From NCBI RefSeq assembly GCF_016126015.1, contig NZ_JAEFDB010000001.1, positions 1-64,000 on the forward strand: DNA of 64,000 nt, written 5' to 3'. Positions 8,366 through 15,203 of this stretch are shown in pieces; positions within the stretch are counted from its first letter, which is position 1, and every line of letters starts with the position of its first letter. The translations under genes were made by a program, and so were the position numbers. The notes under the pieces are model-generated. The model had not been told where the DNA came from. It did not search any database and saw only the letters and a list, made by a program, of their open reading frames with translations. The DNA comes from Capnocytophaga periodontitidis (lineage in GTDB: Bacteria; Bacteroidota; Bacteroidia; Flavobacteriales; Flavobacteriaceae).

Positions 8366-9754
8366 ATGATAAAGCAAAATACTTTATCCAAAGAAATTAC
8401 CTTAGAAGGCATCGGGTTACATACTGGTAAACAAGTAAAAATGGTGCTTAAACCAGCTTCAGTAGGCAATGGTTTTACCTTTGTACGTACCGATTTAGAA
8501 GGAAACCCTGTTGTCGAAGCGGATGCTACCTATGTAGCAAGTACTGAACGTGGCACAGTCTTAGAAAAAAAAGGGGTGAAAATCCAAACTTGTGAGCACA
8601 TCTTAGCAGCGCTCGTCGGTATGGATTTGGATAATGTGATTATTGAACTCAATTCCTCTGAACCTCCTATTATGGACGGTTCCTCTAAATACTTTGTAGA
8701 AGCTATTGAAAAAGCAGGTATCACTCCTCAAGATGCCGAACGTGATGAGTATATAGTAAAACAAGTAATTACCTATGTGAACGAAGAAACAGGTAGTGAG
8801 ATTACCCTCATCCCTGCCGAGGAATACCAAGTGACTACAATGGTAGATTTCGGTACTAAAATATTGGGTACTCAAAATGCTTACCTCAATAAACTTTCCG
8901 AATTTAAAACCGAAATAGCCGATGCTCGTACTTTTAGTTTCTTGCACGAGCTTGAAGCCTTGCTCGACCACGGTTTGATTAAAGGTGGAGATTTGAACAA
9001 CGCTATTGTTTATGTAGATAAAGAAATCTCTGATAGTACAATGCAAAAACTCAAAAAGGTTTTCAACAAAGATAATATTTCTGTAAAACCTAACGGAGTG
9101 CTTGATAACCTTACTTTGCATTACCCTAACGAAGCTGCTCGTCATAAACTATTAGATGTAATAGGCGATTTGGCTTTGGTAGGTACACGCATTCGCGGAA
9201 AAGTGATTGCTACTAAACCTGGGCACTTTACTAATACCCAATTTGCTAAGAAACTTTCTAAGATTATAAAAAATGAACGTCGTAACAACGTTCCTTCTAT
9301 AGATGTCAATCAACCTCCCTTGCTCAACACTGTTGATATAATGAAATTGTTACCTCACCGTCCACCATTCTTGTTGGTCGACAAAATCTTTGAACTTTCC
9401 GATAAACATGTCGTGGGCTTAAAGAACGTAACAATGGACGAACCTTTCTTCATTGGGCACTTCCCCGGAGCTCCTGTAATGCCTGGAGTACTCCAAATTG
9501 AAGCAATGGCTCAAACCGGAGGTGTCTTGATACTCAGTACGGTCCCCGACCCCGAAAACTACCTCACTTACTTTATGAAAATCGATAATGCGAAGTTCAA
9601 GGTACAAGTGGTACCAGGGGATACCCTTATTTTTAAATTAGAATTGCTAACCCCTATTCGCCGTGGTATTTGTCACATGCAAGCCTACGCTTATGTGAAT
9701 GGCAAGTTAGCTACAGAAGCTGAGCTGATGGCTCAAATTGTTAAAGTAAAATAA
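8366..9754 (+). CDS. lpxC-fabZ: Fused UDP-3-O-acyl-GlcNAc deacetylase / 3-hydroxyacyl-ACP dehydratase
   Basis: 462 residues in two parts. Residues 1 to about 305 are LpxC, the zinc deacetylase committing lipid A synthesis, with ligands His78 (TCEHIL), His260 and Asp264 (HKLLD). Residues from about 320 are FabZ, the hot-dog fold dehydratase of fatty acid elongation, with catalytic His365 in GHFPG and Glu379 in QIEAMAQ. This fusion is standard in Bacteroidota and couples the two enzymes that compete for 3-hydroxyacyl chains. It lies seven bases after lpxD and six before lpxA. Nothing suggests a frameshift or artefact: the linker region is continuous and in frame. Confidence 0.97.
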   Translation: MIKQNTLSKEITLEGIGLHTGKQVKMVLKPASVGNGFTFVRTDLEGNPVVEADATYVASTERGTVLEKKGVKIQTCEHILAALVGMDLDNVIIELNSSEPPIMDGSSKYFVEAIEKAGITPQDAERDEYIVKQVITYVNEETGSEITLIPAEEYQVTTMVDFGTKILGTQNAYLNKLSEFKTEIADARTFSFLHELEALLDHGLIKGGDLNNAIVYVDKEISDSTMQKLKKVFNKDNISVKPNGVLDNLTLHYPNEAARHKLLDVIGDLALVGTRIRGKVIATKPGHFTNTQFAKKLSKIIKNERRNNVPSIDVNQPPLLNTVDIMKLLPHRPPFLLVDKIFELSDKHVVGLKNVTMDEPFFIGHFPGAPVMPGVLQIEAMAQTGGVLILSTVPDPENYLTYFMKIDNAKFKVQVVPGDTLIFKLELLTPIRRGICHMQAYAYVNGKLATEAELMAQIVKVK

Positions 9755-9760
9755 AAGTAT

Positions 9761-10555
9761 ATGATTCAACCTTTAGCTTATGTCCACCCCGATGCTAAAA
9801 TCGCTAAAAATGTAGTGATTGAACCTTTTACTACAATTAGTAAAAATGTAGAAATAGGTGAAGGCACTTGGATAGGACCTAACGTAACCATTATGGAGGG
9901 CGCACGTATCGGGAAAAACTGCAAAATTTTCCCTGGAGCTGTTATCTCAGCCATTCCACAAGACCTCAAGTATAAAGGTGAAGAAACCACCACTCACATA
10001 GGTGATAATACTACTATTAGAGAGTGCGTAACTATCAACAAAGGTACCGTCGATCGTATGAAAACCGTAGTCGGTAATAATTGTCTAATAATGGCTTACT
10101 CTCATATCGCTCACGATTGCATTGTTGGTGATAATTGTATTTTCTCTAACGGTACTACTCTTGCAGGGCACGTAACTGTTGGTAATTGTGCTGTGATGGC
10201 TGGTATGACGGCTGTCTATCAGTTTTGCTCTATTGGGAGTTATGCCTTTGTAACTGGCGGTTCACTTGTAGGCAAAGATGTTCCTCCTTATGTGAAGGCT
10301 GCTCGAAACCCTCTCTCTTATGTTGGAGTCAACTCTATAGGGTTACATCGCCGTGGCTTTACTACCGAGAAAATACGCGAAATACAAGATATCTACCGCG
10401 TACTATTCCAAAAAAAACTTAGTACCTCTCACGCCTTGGACTATATAGAAGCCGAAATGGAAGCTACCGTCGAACGCGATGAAATTTTGCAATTTGTCCG
10501 TCGCTCTCAACACGGCATTATGAAAGGCTATCACGGTGAATTAATAAAAGACTAA
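9761..10555 (+). CDS. lpxA: Acyl-ACP--UDP-N-acetylglucosamine O-acyltransferase
   Basis: 264 residues, typical LpxA length, with N-terminal hexapeptide-repeat beta helix and a C-terminal helical cap containing GLHRRGFT. The catalytic histidine is in the AYSHIAHDC segment. It catalyses the first step of lipid A synthesis, transfer of a 3-hydroxyacyl chain to UDP-GlcNAc in the cytoplasm. Together with lpxD and lpxC-fabZ upstream it completes a compact operon; efp follows after 39 bases. Confidence 0.97.
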   Translation: MIQPLAYVHPDAKIAKNVVIEPFTTISKNVEIGEGTWIGPNVTIMEGARIGKNCKIFPGAVISAIPQDLKYKGEETTTHIGDNTTIRECVTINKGTVDRMKTVVGNNCLIMAYSHIAHDCIVGDNCIFSNGTTLAGHVTVGNCAVMAGMTAVYQFCSIGSYAFVTGGSLVGKDVPPYVKAARNPLSYVGVNSIGLHRRGFTTEKIREIQDIYRVLFQKKLSTSHALDYIEAEMEATVERDEILQFVRRSQHGIMKGYHGELIKD

Positions 10556-10594
10556 GAACTTAAAACTAAAAACAAATAACTTAAAATAAAATAA

Positions 10595-11161
10595 ATGGCA
10601 ACAACCGCAGACATTAAAAAAGGATTGTGCATTCGCTTCAATCACGATATCTACAAAATCATTGAATTCCTACACGTAAAACCAGGTAAAGGTCCTGCTT
10701 TTGTGCGTACCAAACTCAAAAGTGTTACCACAGGTAAAATCCTCGACAACACTTTCTCTGCCGGTCACAAAATTGAAGATGTACGTGTCGAAACTCGCTC
10801 TTTCCAATATCTATATGCCGAAGGTGATGAATTCGTATTTATGAATAACGACGACTTCAACCAAGTGCACATCCGTAAAGATATGCTTGATTATCCTGAT
10901 TTGCTTAAAGAAGGTGAAACTGTGATGGTAATCTTTAATGCCGAAGACGAAACTCCTCTTTCAGTAGAAATGCCTGCTAATGTTATCCTCACTGTTACAC
11001 ACGTAGAACCTGGTGTTAAAGGTAATACCGCTACCAATGCCACTAAACCTGCTACTGTCGAAACAGGAGCTACTGTCAATGTACCTCTTTTCATCAACGA
11101 AGGCGACCGTATTAAAATAGAAACTGAAAAAGGTACTTACGTCGAAAGAATGAAAGACTAA
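10595..11161 (+). CDS. efp: Translation elongation factor P
   Basis: 188 residues covering the three beta-barrel domains of EF-P. It relieves ribosome stalling at consecutive prolines. The functional tip residue is Lys32 in the loop KPGKGPA, the position modified in many bacteria; no modification enzyme is found in this window. The gene sits between lpxA and an lpxD paralogue with only two bases before the latter, so it shares their transcript. This pairing of efp with lipid A genes is common in Bacteroidota. Confidence 0.97.
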   Translation: MATTADIKKGLCIRFNHDIYKIIEFLHVKPGKGPAFVRTKLKSVTTGKILDNTFSAGHKIEDVRVETRSFQYLYAEGDEFVFMNNDDFNQVHIRKDMLDYPDLLKEGETVMVIFNAEDETPLSVEMPANVILTVTHVEPGVKGNTATNATKPATVETGATVNVPLFINEGDRIKIETEKGTYVERMKD

Positions 11162-11163
11162 TT

Positions 11164-12081
11164 ATGCGCTTCCCACAACCTTATACTCTTGAACAAATAG
11201 CGACTATTATCAATGCAAAATACGTCGGAGCAAAAGATTCTCCAGTACTTGGAATGAACGAAATTCACGTCGTACAAGCTGGTGATATAGTTTTTGTAGA
11301 TCATCCTAAGTATTACGAAAAAGCTTTGCACTCTAAGGCTACCATTGTACTGATTAATAAAGAAGTAGAATGTCCTGAAGGAAAAGCCCTTTTAATCTCC
11401 GATGACCCTTTTCGCGATTTCAATAAACTCACCGACTTTTTTAAACCTTTCCAAAAAGCAACAACACTCATAGCGCCTTCAGCTCGTATAGGTGAAAATA
11501 CAGTAGTGCAACCAGGTACTTTTGTGGGGAACAATGTAGTAATAGGTAACAACTGTCGTATCCATTCCAATGTGAGTATTTACGATGATTGTGTAATAGG
11601 TGATAATGTAACTATTCACGCCGGTACAGTGCTCGGAGCCGATGCTTTCTACTACAAAAAACGCCCTGAAGGTTTTGATAAACTCAAGTCTGGCGGTCGT
11701 GTAGTAATTGAAGACAATGTGGATTTAGGGGCTCTTTGCACCATTGATAGAGGGGTAACAGGAGATACCACTATCAAGAAAGGAACTAAGATAGATAACC
11801 AAGTACACATAGGTCACGATACAGTAGTAGGCGAGAAGTGCCTCATCGCCTCACAAACAGGCATTGCTGGTTGTGTGGTGATAGAAAACGAAGTAACTAT
11901 TTGGGGGCAAGTGGGAATGACCAGCGGAATCACCATAGGTGAAAAAGCAGTGATTTTAGCCCAAAGTGGTATTTCTAAATCGTTAGAGGGCGGACAAACT
12001 TACTTTGGTTATCCTGCTGGGGAGGCCCGTGAAAAGTATAAGGAAATGAGCGCACTCAAACAACTTATCAATTGTAAATAG
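11164..12081 (+). CDS. LpxD-like hexapeptide N-acyltransferase (paralogue)
   Basis: 305 residues with the same plan as LpxD: an N-terminal domain of about 95 residues (MRFPQPYTLEQIATIINAKY onward) and a left-handed beta helix with hexapeptide repeats, then a short helix. A histidine lies in the QVHIGHDTVVG segment where LpxD has its catalytic histidine. It is 34 residues shorter than the canonical lpxD product at 7339 and clearly diverged from it. It is often annotated as LpxD in this phylum, but its acceptor and acyl donor are uncertain; it may act on another UDP-sugar. It starts two bases after efp and ends the operon ahead of a strong terminator. Confidence 0.8.
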   Translation: MRFPQPYTLEQIATIINAKYVGAKDSPVLGMNEIHVVQAGDIVFVDHPKYYEKALHSKATIVLINKEVECPEGKALLISDDPFRDFNKLTDFFKPFQKATTLIAPSARIGENTVVQPGTFVGNNVVIGNNCRIHSNVSIYDDCVIGDNVTIHAGTVLGADAFYYKKRPEGFDKLKSGGRVVIEDNVDLGALCTIDRGVTGDTTIKKGTKIDNQVHIGHDTVVGEKCLIASQTGIAGCVVIENEVTIWGQVGMTSGITIGEKAVILAQSGISKSLEGGQTYFGYPAGEAREKYKEMSALKQLINCK

Positions 12082-12108
12082 ATTTAAATTAGATAATTTG
12101 ATAAAAAA

Positions 12109-12160
12109 GAGGCTGTCCTTAAAAGTTTAAACTAAACTTTTCGGACAGCCTCCCCTTTTG
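12109..12160 (+). terminator. Terminator closing the lpx-efp operon
   Basis: A 10-base GC-rich stem (GAGGCTGTCC 12109-12118 with GGACAGCCTC 12143-12152) is extended internally by AAAAGTTTA/TAAACTTTT, followed by a short T-rich tail. Facing rnpB on the other strand, it may serve both directions. Confidence 0.8.
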
Positions 12161-12175
12161 TTTTAGACCATAAAA

Positions 12176-12483
12176 AAAGAGCAAATCATAAGCCGGATTC
12201 TGTACTTATCATTGCTGATAAGTGCTTATCATTTATCTCGGTTAATGATTGCTCATTAGCTCTAACCGCCTACCCTCCAACATCGGGCGAGCAACCCTCA
12301 AACGCTGGTTTACGCGGCGTTGCACCTCATAGAGTTTACCTGATTTCACTATGGCATTACCCATACATTCTTTCTGTTGCACTTGTCCTCGCCTCGCGGC
12401 GGACGGGTGTTACCCGCTATGATGCTCTGTGGTGTCCAGACTTTCCTCTACTTTCGTAGCGATAAGCTGATTTGCTCTTTTCT
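12176..12483 (-). ncRNA. rnpB: RNase P RNA
   Basis: Read on the minus strand, the 5' part contains the conserved GAGGAAAGTCTGGACACC block (near 12430-12447) and the 3' part the conserved ACAGAATCCGGCTTATG block (near 12186-12202). The two ends pair as helix P1 (AAGAGCAAATCA with TGATTTGCTCTT), fixing boundaries to within a few bases and giving a length of about 308. It is the catalytic RNA that matures tRNA 5' ends. A promoter lies directly upstream. Confidence 0.95.
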
Positions 12484-12487
12484 TATG

Positions 12488-12518
12488 CAAAAATAATTAA
12501 AATATCTTTACTGACAAA
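12488..12518 (-). promoter_or_regulatory. Promoter of rnpB
   Basis: On the minus strand, TTTG (12515-12518) and TATTTTTG (12488-12495) are 19 bases apart, an excellent TTTG/TAnnTTTG match, placing the start of transcription near 12483 where helix P1 begins. Confidence 0.8.
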
Positions 12519-12520
12519 TT

Positions 12521-13282
12521 TTAAATCTCAAAACTGATAAAAACCCCATTGTGGTCAGACATATATTTCCCCTCTTCATTGAAATGATCCCAAGCACCTA
12601 CTTGATATGCTTTCATTTCTTTGATAAAAGAATTGGAAATACAAATATGGTCTATGTTGTTCCTTATCTTGTTTTTAATAGGATCAGGGTGTAGAAAAGG
12701 GGAGAGGTCTCCTTCTGTTACGCAAGTTAAATTTAGCTTCTTGAGATAATCAGAAAGGAGTTGTCTTACTTTTTCAGTGCCATATCCTTGGTGGTTATAT
12801 CGGCTTTGGTTAAAATCTCCCATTACCCATAAAGGGTTTTGAGTTTCTTCTGTAATACGTTGCCAATCCTTAGCCTGCTGGTGCAAGTCTTTTTTGTGAT
12901 ATTCCCATTGTTTATATCCTAAATTTCCATATCTAACTCCTGATACTCCTGCTTGATGGTAAGGAATAATTGTCCCAAAAACAGTAATATCCCCAAAAGG
13001 TGCTTTTATTACAGCACAAGCTGTTCGGTAGTTGTCGAAAGTTTGTATTTGTTCAGTGATTTGCCATTTAGAGAAGATAGAAACCCAATGTTCTTCAGGA
13101 GTTCTTTCATAAGCTAAAGAATGCACAGAAAACGGATATAATTTCGTTAATGATATACTGGTAGCATTTTCAGTAAGTACTAAAACATCAGCGTTGAGTT
13201 CTTCAATTTTTGCTATGGCAAGAGCTGTTTTTTGAGTTCCTTTTTTAGGACGCTCAACATTCCAAGTAGCAATTTTGTACAT
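12521..13282 (-). CDS. Endonuclease/exonuclease/phosphatase family protein
   Basis: 253 residues with the EEP fold motifs in order: KIATWNVERP at the N-terminus, LVLTENAT for the metal-binding Glu, WVMGDFNQS in the middle and SDHNGVFISFE at the C-terminus with the catalytic Asp-His. No signal peptide is visible, so it probably acts in the cytoplasm. Relatives include exonuclease III, DNase I-like nucleases and sphingomyelinases; the substrate is not predictable. It is a lone gene, with a 49-bp palindromic repeat just upstream and the rnpB promoter touching its 3' end. Confidence 0.85.
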   Translation of the reverse strand: MYKIATWNVERPKKGTQKTALAIAKIEELNADVLVLTENATSISLTKLYPFSVHSLAYERTPEEHWVSIFSKWQITEQIQTFDNYRTACAVIKAPFGDITVFGTIIPYHQAGVSGVRYGNLGYKQWEYHKKDLHQQAKDWQRITEETQNPLWVMGDFNQSRYNHQGYGTEKVRQLLSDYLKKLNLTCVTEGDLSPFLHPDPIKNKIRNNIDHICISNSFIKEMKAYQVGAWDHFNEEGKYMSDHNGVFISFEI

Positions 13283-13303
13283 AGTTTCTTTAATGATAAA
13301 AAA

Positions 13304-13352
13304 ACTTTGCCAAAGACCGTAGCACGGTAGGCTTTAAGGACTTTGACAAAGT
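13304..13352. repeat. 49-bp palindromic intergenic repeat, copy A
   Basis: Ends ACTTTGCCAAAG (13304-13315) and CTTTGACAAAGT (13341-13352) pair with one mismatch; the interior contains a second small stem CCGT-AGC-ACGG. It is closely related to copies at 38153-38201 and 50044-50090. Confidence 0.85.
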
Positions 13353-13373
13353 AGTTTATATTACGTATAATTC

Positions 13374-13853
13374 TTAACTTAACCCTATATACTTTTGATT
13401 AGGTTTTTCATAAGGTGTTAATACACTTGCTTCAAGCATATTGAAATTTAGTAATAGGTTGTTTTCCTTTTCTTCATCAAAAAGTAAATCGTAGAGATAA
13501 TGATGAACAAAGATATACCATTTTTTATTAGGATTTACTACTGCAAAACCAGCGACATCGTTGCCTTTGTCAAGATAGAAATACTCCCATTGATAGAAGT
13601 TCATTACTGCATTAGCAAATAATTCTCCTAAACCATAAGCTAAATCTACCTTGTCGTATGCTAAGGTATCGGTAGTAACTTTTTGCTCTTTATAAGCATC
13701 AATAAAATGTCTTAAAGAAGTAGCTACTTCTTTAGGATTGCTTTCATCACAAGCGAAATTATTTTCTTTTAGCAAGTCAATAGCTTTTTCTTTCAAAGCT
13801 AAAAGCTCTTCTTTTTCTTCACTATCAGCTAATCTTTCAGTAATTTCAGCCAT
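13374..13853 (-). CDS. Conserved hypothetical protein (DUF3806-like pattern)
   Basis: 159 residues from the ATG at 13853; nine extra bases upstream would need a TTG start. I do not recognise the family with confidence. The N-terminal half is acidic and helical. A central segment (YGLGELFANAVMNFYQWEYF, then GFAVVNPNKKWYIFVHHYLYDLL) resembles the DUF3806-type layout in which a catalytically silent alpha/beta domain reports on an enzyme or immunity fold. No signal peptide or membrane segment is seen. It sits downstream of the transketolase subunit gene in the same direction, separated by about 40 bases containing TTTGCTAAT repeats, so co-transcription is possible. Confidence 0.6.
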   Translation of the reverse strand: MAEITERLADSEEKEELLALKEKAIDLLKENNFACDESNPKEVATSLRHFIDAYKEQKVTTDTLAYDKVDLAYGLGELFANAVMNFYQWEYFYLDKGNDVAGFAVVNPNKKWYIFVHHYLYDLLFDEEKENNLLLNFNMLEASVLTPYEKPNQKYIGLS

Positions 13854-13893
13854 AAATATCAATTTTTAATTTTCTAATTTGCTAATCTGCTAA

Positions 13894-14736
13894 TTAATAA
13901 TCGCCCAACGTTTCAGGGTTCTGTGCTAAACCTTTAGCCAATTGCTCGTCATTAGGAGCTTTGCCGTGCCAAGCGTGAGTACCCATCATAAAGTCTACGC
14001 CATTCCCCATTTCGCTGTGGAGTAAGATACACACCGGTTTACCTTTGCCAGTTAAGGCTTTGGCATCTGCCAATCCTTTTAAGATAGAAGCAATATCGTT
14101 GCCTTTTTCAATATCGATTACCTGCCATCCAAAGGCTTCCCATTTAGCGCGAAGGTTACCTAAAGGCATTACAGCATCAGTAGGACCGTCAATCTGTTTG
14201 TGGTTGTAATCAACTGTAGCGATGAGGTTGTCTACCCCTTTACCGCCTGCGTACATAGCGGCTTCCCATATTTGTCCTTCTTGTAGTTCGCCATCGCCGT
14301 GAAGGGTATATACAAGGTGCTTGTCGCCGTTGAGTTTTTTAGCAAGAGCTGCCCCAATGGCAACCGAAAGACCTTGTCCTAAGGAGCCTGAAGCCACGCG
14401 TACGCCTTCCAAACCTTCGTGAGGAGTAGGGTGTCCTTGCAAGCGCGAGTTGAGCAAGCGGAAAGTGTTCAGTTCGCTTATAGGGAAGAAGCCACGGCGG
14501 GCTAATACGCTGTAAAATACGGGAGATATATGTCCGTTAGAGAGGAAAAATAAATCCTCGTCTTTGCCGTCCATTGTAAAAGGAAGTTTTATGTCCATTA
14601 CTTCGTTGTAGAGGCAAACGAGAAATTCGGCACAGCCCAAAGAGCCTCCTGGGTGTCCTGAATTTACTTTGTGAACCATTCTGAGGATATCTCTACGCAC
14701 CTGCGTAGTAAGGTCGGTAAGTTGTTGGATATTCAT
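13894..14736 (-). CDS. Transketolase, N-terminal subunit
   Basis: 280 residues from ATG 14736; the longer frame to 14796 would use TTG and overlap the promoter, so I reject it. It corresponds to the thiamine-diphosphate-binding half of transketolase: SGHPGGSLG near residue 28, the diphosphate motif beginning LHGDGELQEG and ending in the DYN segment, and a GTHAWHGKAP tail. Transketolase transfers two-carbon units in the pentose phosphate pathway. Split transketolases need a C-terminal subunit (pyrimidine-binding half) that is normally the next gene; it is absent here, the following gene being a hypothetical. The partner must lie elsewhere, or this subunit serves another two-part enzyme. Confidence 0.88.
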   Translation of the reverse strand: MNIQQLTDLTTQVRRDILRMVHKVNSGHPGGSLGCAEFLVCLYNEVMDIKLPFTMDGKDEDLFFLSNGHISPVFYSVLARRGFFPISELNTFRLLNSRLQGHPTPHEGLEGVRVASGSLGQGLSVAIGAALAKKLNGDKHLVYTLHGDGELQEGQIWEAAMYAGGKGVDNLIATVDYNHKQIDGPTDAVMPLGNLRAKWEAFGWQVIDIEKGNDIASILKGLADAKALTGKGKPVCILLHSEMGNGVDFMMGTHAWHGKAPNDEQLAKGLAQNPETLGDY

Positions 14737-14766
14737 TGTATTTCTTCGTTTTATATTTTGATGTGG

Positions 14767-14796
14767 CAAAGGTAGAAAATAATTGATAATTAACAA
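14767..14796 (-). promoter_or_regulatory. Promoter of the transketolase subunit gene
   Basis: Minus-strand TTG (14794-14796) and TACCTTTG (14767-14774) are spaced 19 bases, 31 bases before the ATG at 14736. Confidence 0.75.
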
Positions 14797-14831
14797 TGAA
14801 TAACGAACAAAAATATACTGAGATTTATAAA

Positions 14832-14863
14832 TTTGCTAATTTGCTAATTTCTTTCTACCTTTG
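14832..14863 (+). promoter_or_regulatory. Promoter of the DUF4834 gene, built on TTTGCTAAT repeats
   Basis: TTTG (14832-14835) and TACCTTTG (14856-14863) are 20 bases apart. The -33 element is the first base block of two overlapping TTTGCTAAT units. The position of this promoter rules out the upstream TTG/ATG starts and selects ATG 14889. Confidence 0.75.
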
Positions 14864-14888
14864 CCCCAATGAAACTAAAAAAATAGAA

Positions 14889-15197
14889 ATGATGGCAGAA
14901 GCTTCTTTCACAGGATTTATACGAACAATCCTGATTATTATATTGATATTCTTGGGGATAAGAATCCTTATGCGCGCTTTTGCTCCTTCTATAATGCGCT
15001 TTTTCCTCACCCGAATGAGCCAGAGAATGCAAAAGGAATTTGAACGCGCTCAAAATCAATACCAACAAAATGCTTACCAGCAAAATCGCTCTCAGCGACA
15101 AGCTGGAGAACAAACAATTATCAATAATAATCCTCATTCTAAAAACCCTCAAGCTACCAAGCAAGTAGGCGAATATATTGATTACGAAGAAATTTAA
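14889..15197 (+). CDS. DUF4834 family single-pass membrane protein
   Basis: 102 residues from ATG 14889 (a second ATG follows immediately). One strong membrane helix covers about residues 9-28 (FIRTILIIILIFLGIRILM), followed by a basic, then Gln/Asn-rich cytoplasmic tail and a conserved-looking C-terminus GEYIDYEEI. This matches the DUF4834 family of Bacteroidota, whose function is unknown. It ends six bases before the YfhO-family gene, and the pair is commonly adjacent in flavobacteria, suggesting a shared role in the membrane. Confidence 0.75.
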   Translation: MMAEASFTGFIRTILIIILIFLGIRILMRAFAPSIMRFFLTRMSQRMQKEFERAQNQYQQNAYQQNRSQRQAGEQTIINNNPHSKNPQATKQVGEYIDYEEI

Positions 15198-15203
15198 TTC
15201 ACA

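Noticed and set aside
10187-10422. 78-residue Cys-rich frame within lpxA
   Set aside because: Out-of-frame shadow of lpxA without start signal.
14796-14888. N-terminal extension of the DUF4834 gene
   Set aside because: The extension would cover the promoter at 14832-14863, which lies upstream of the chosen ATG.
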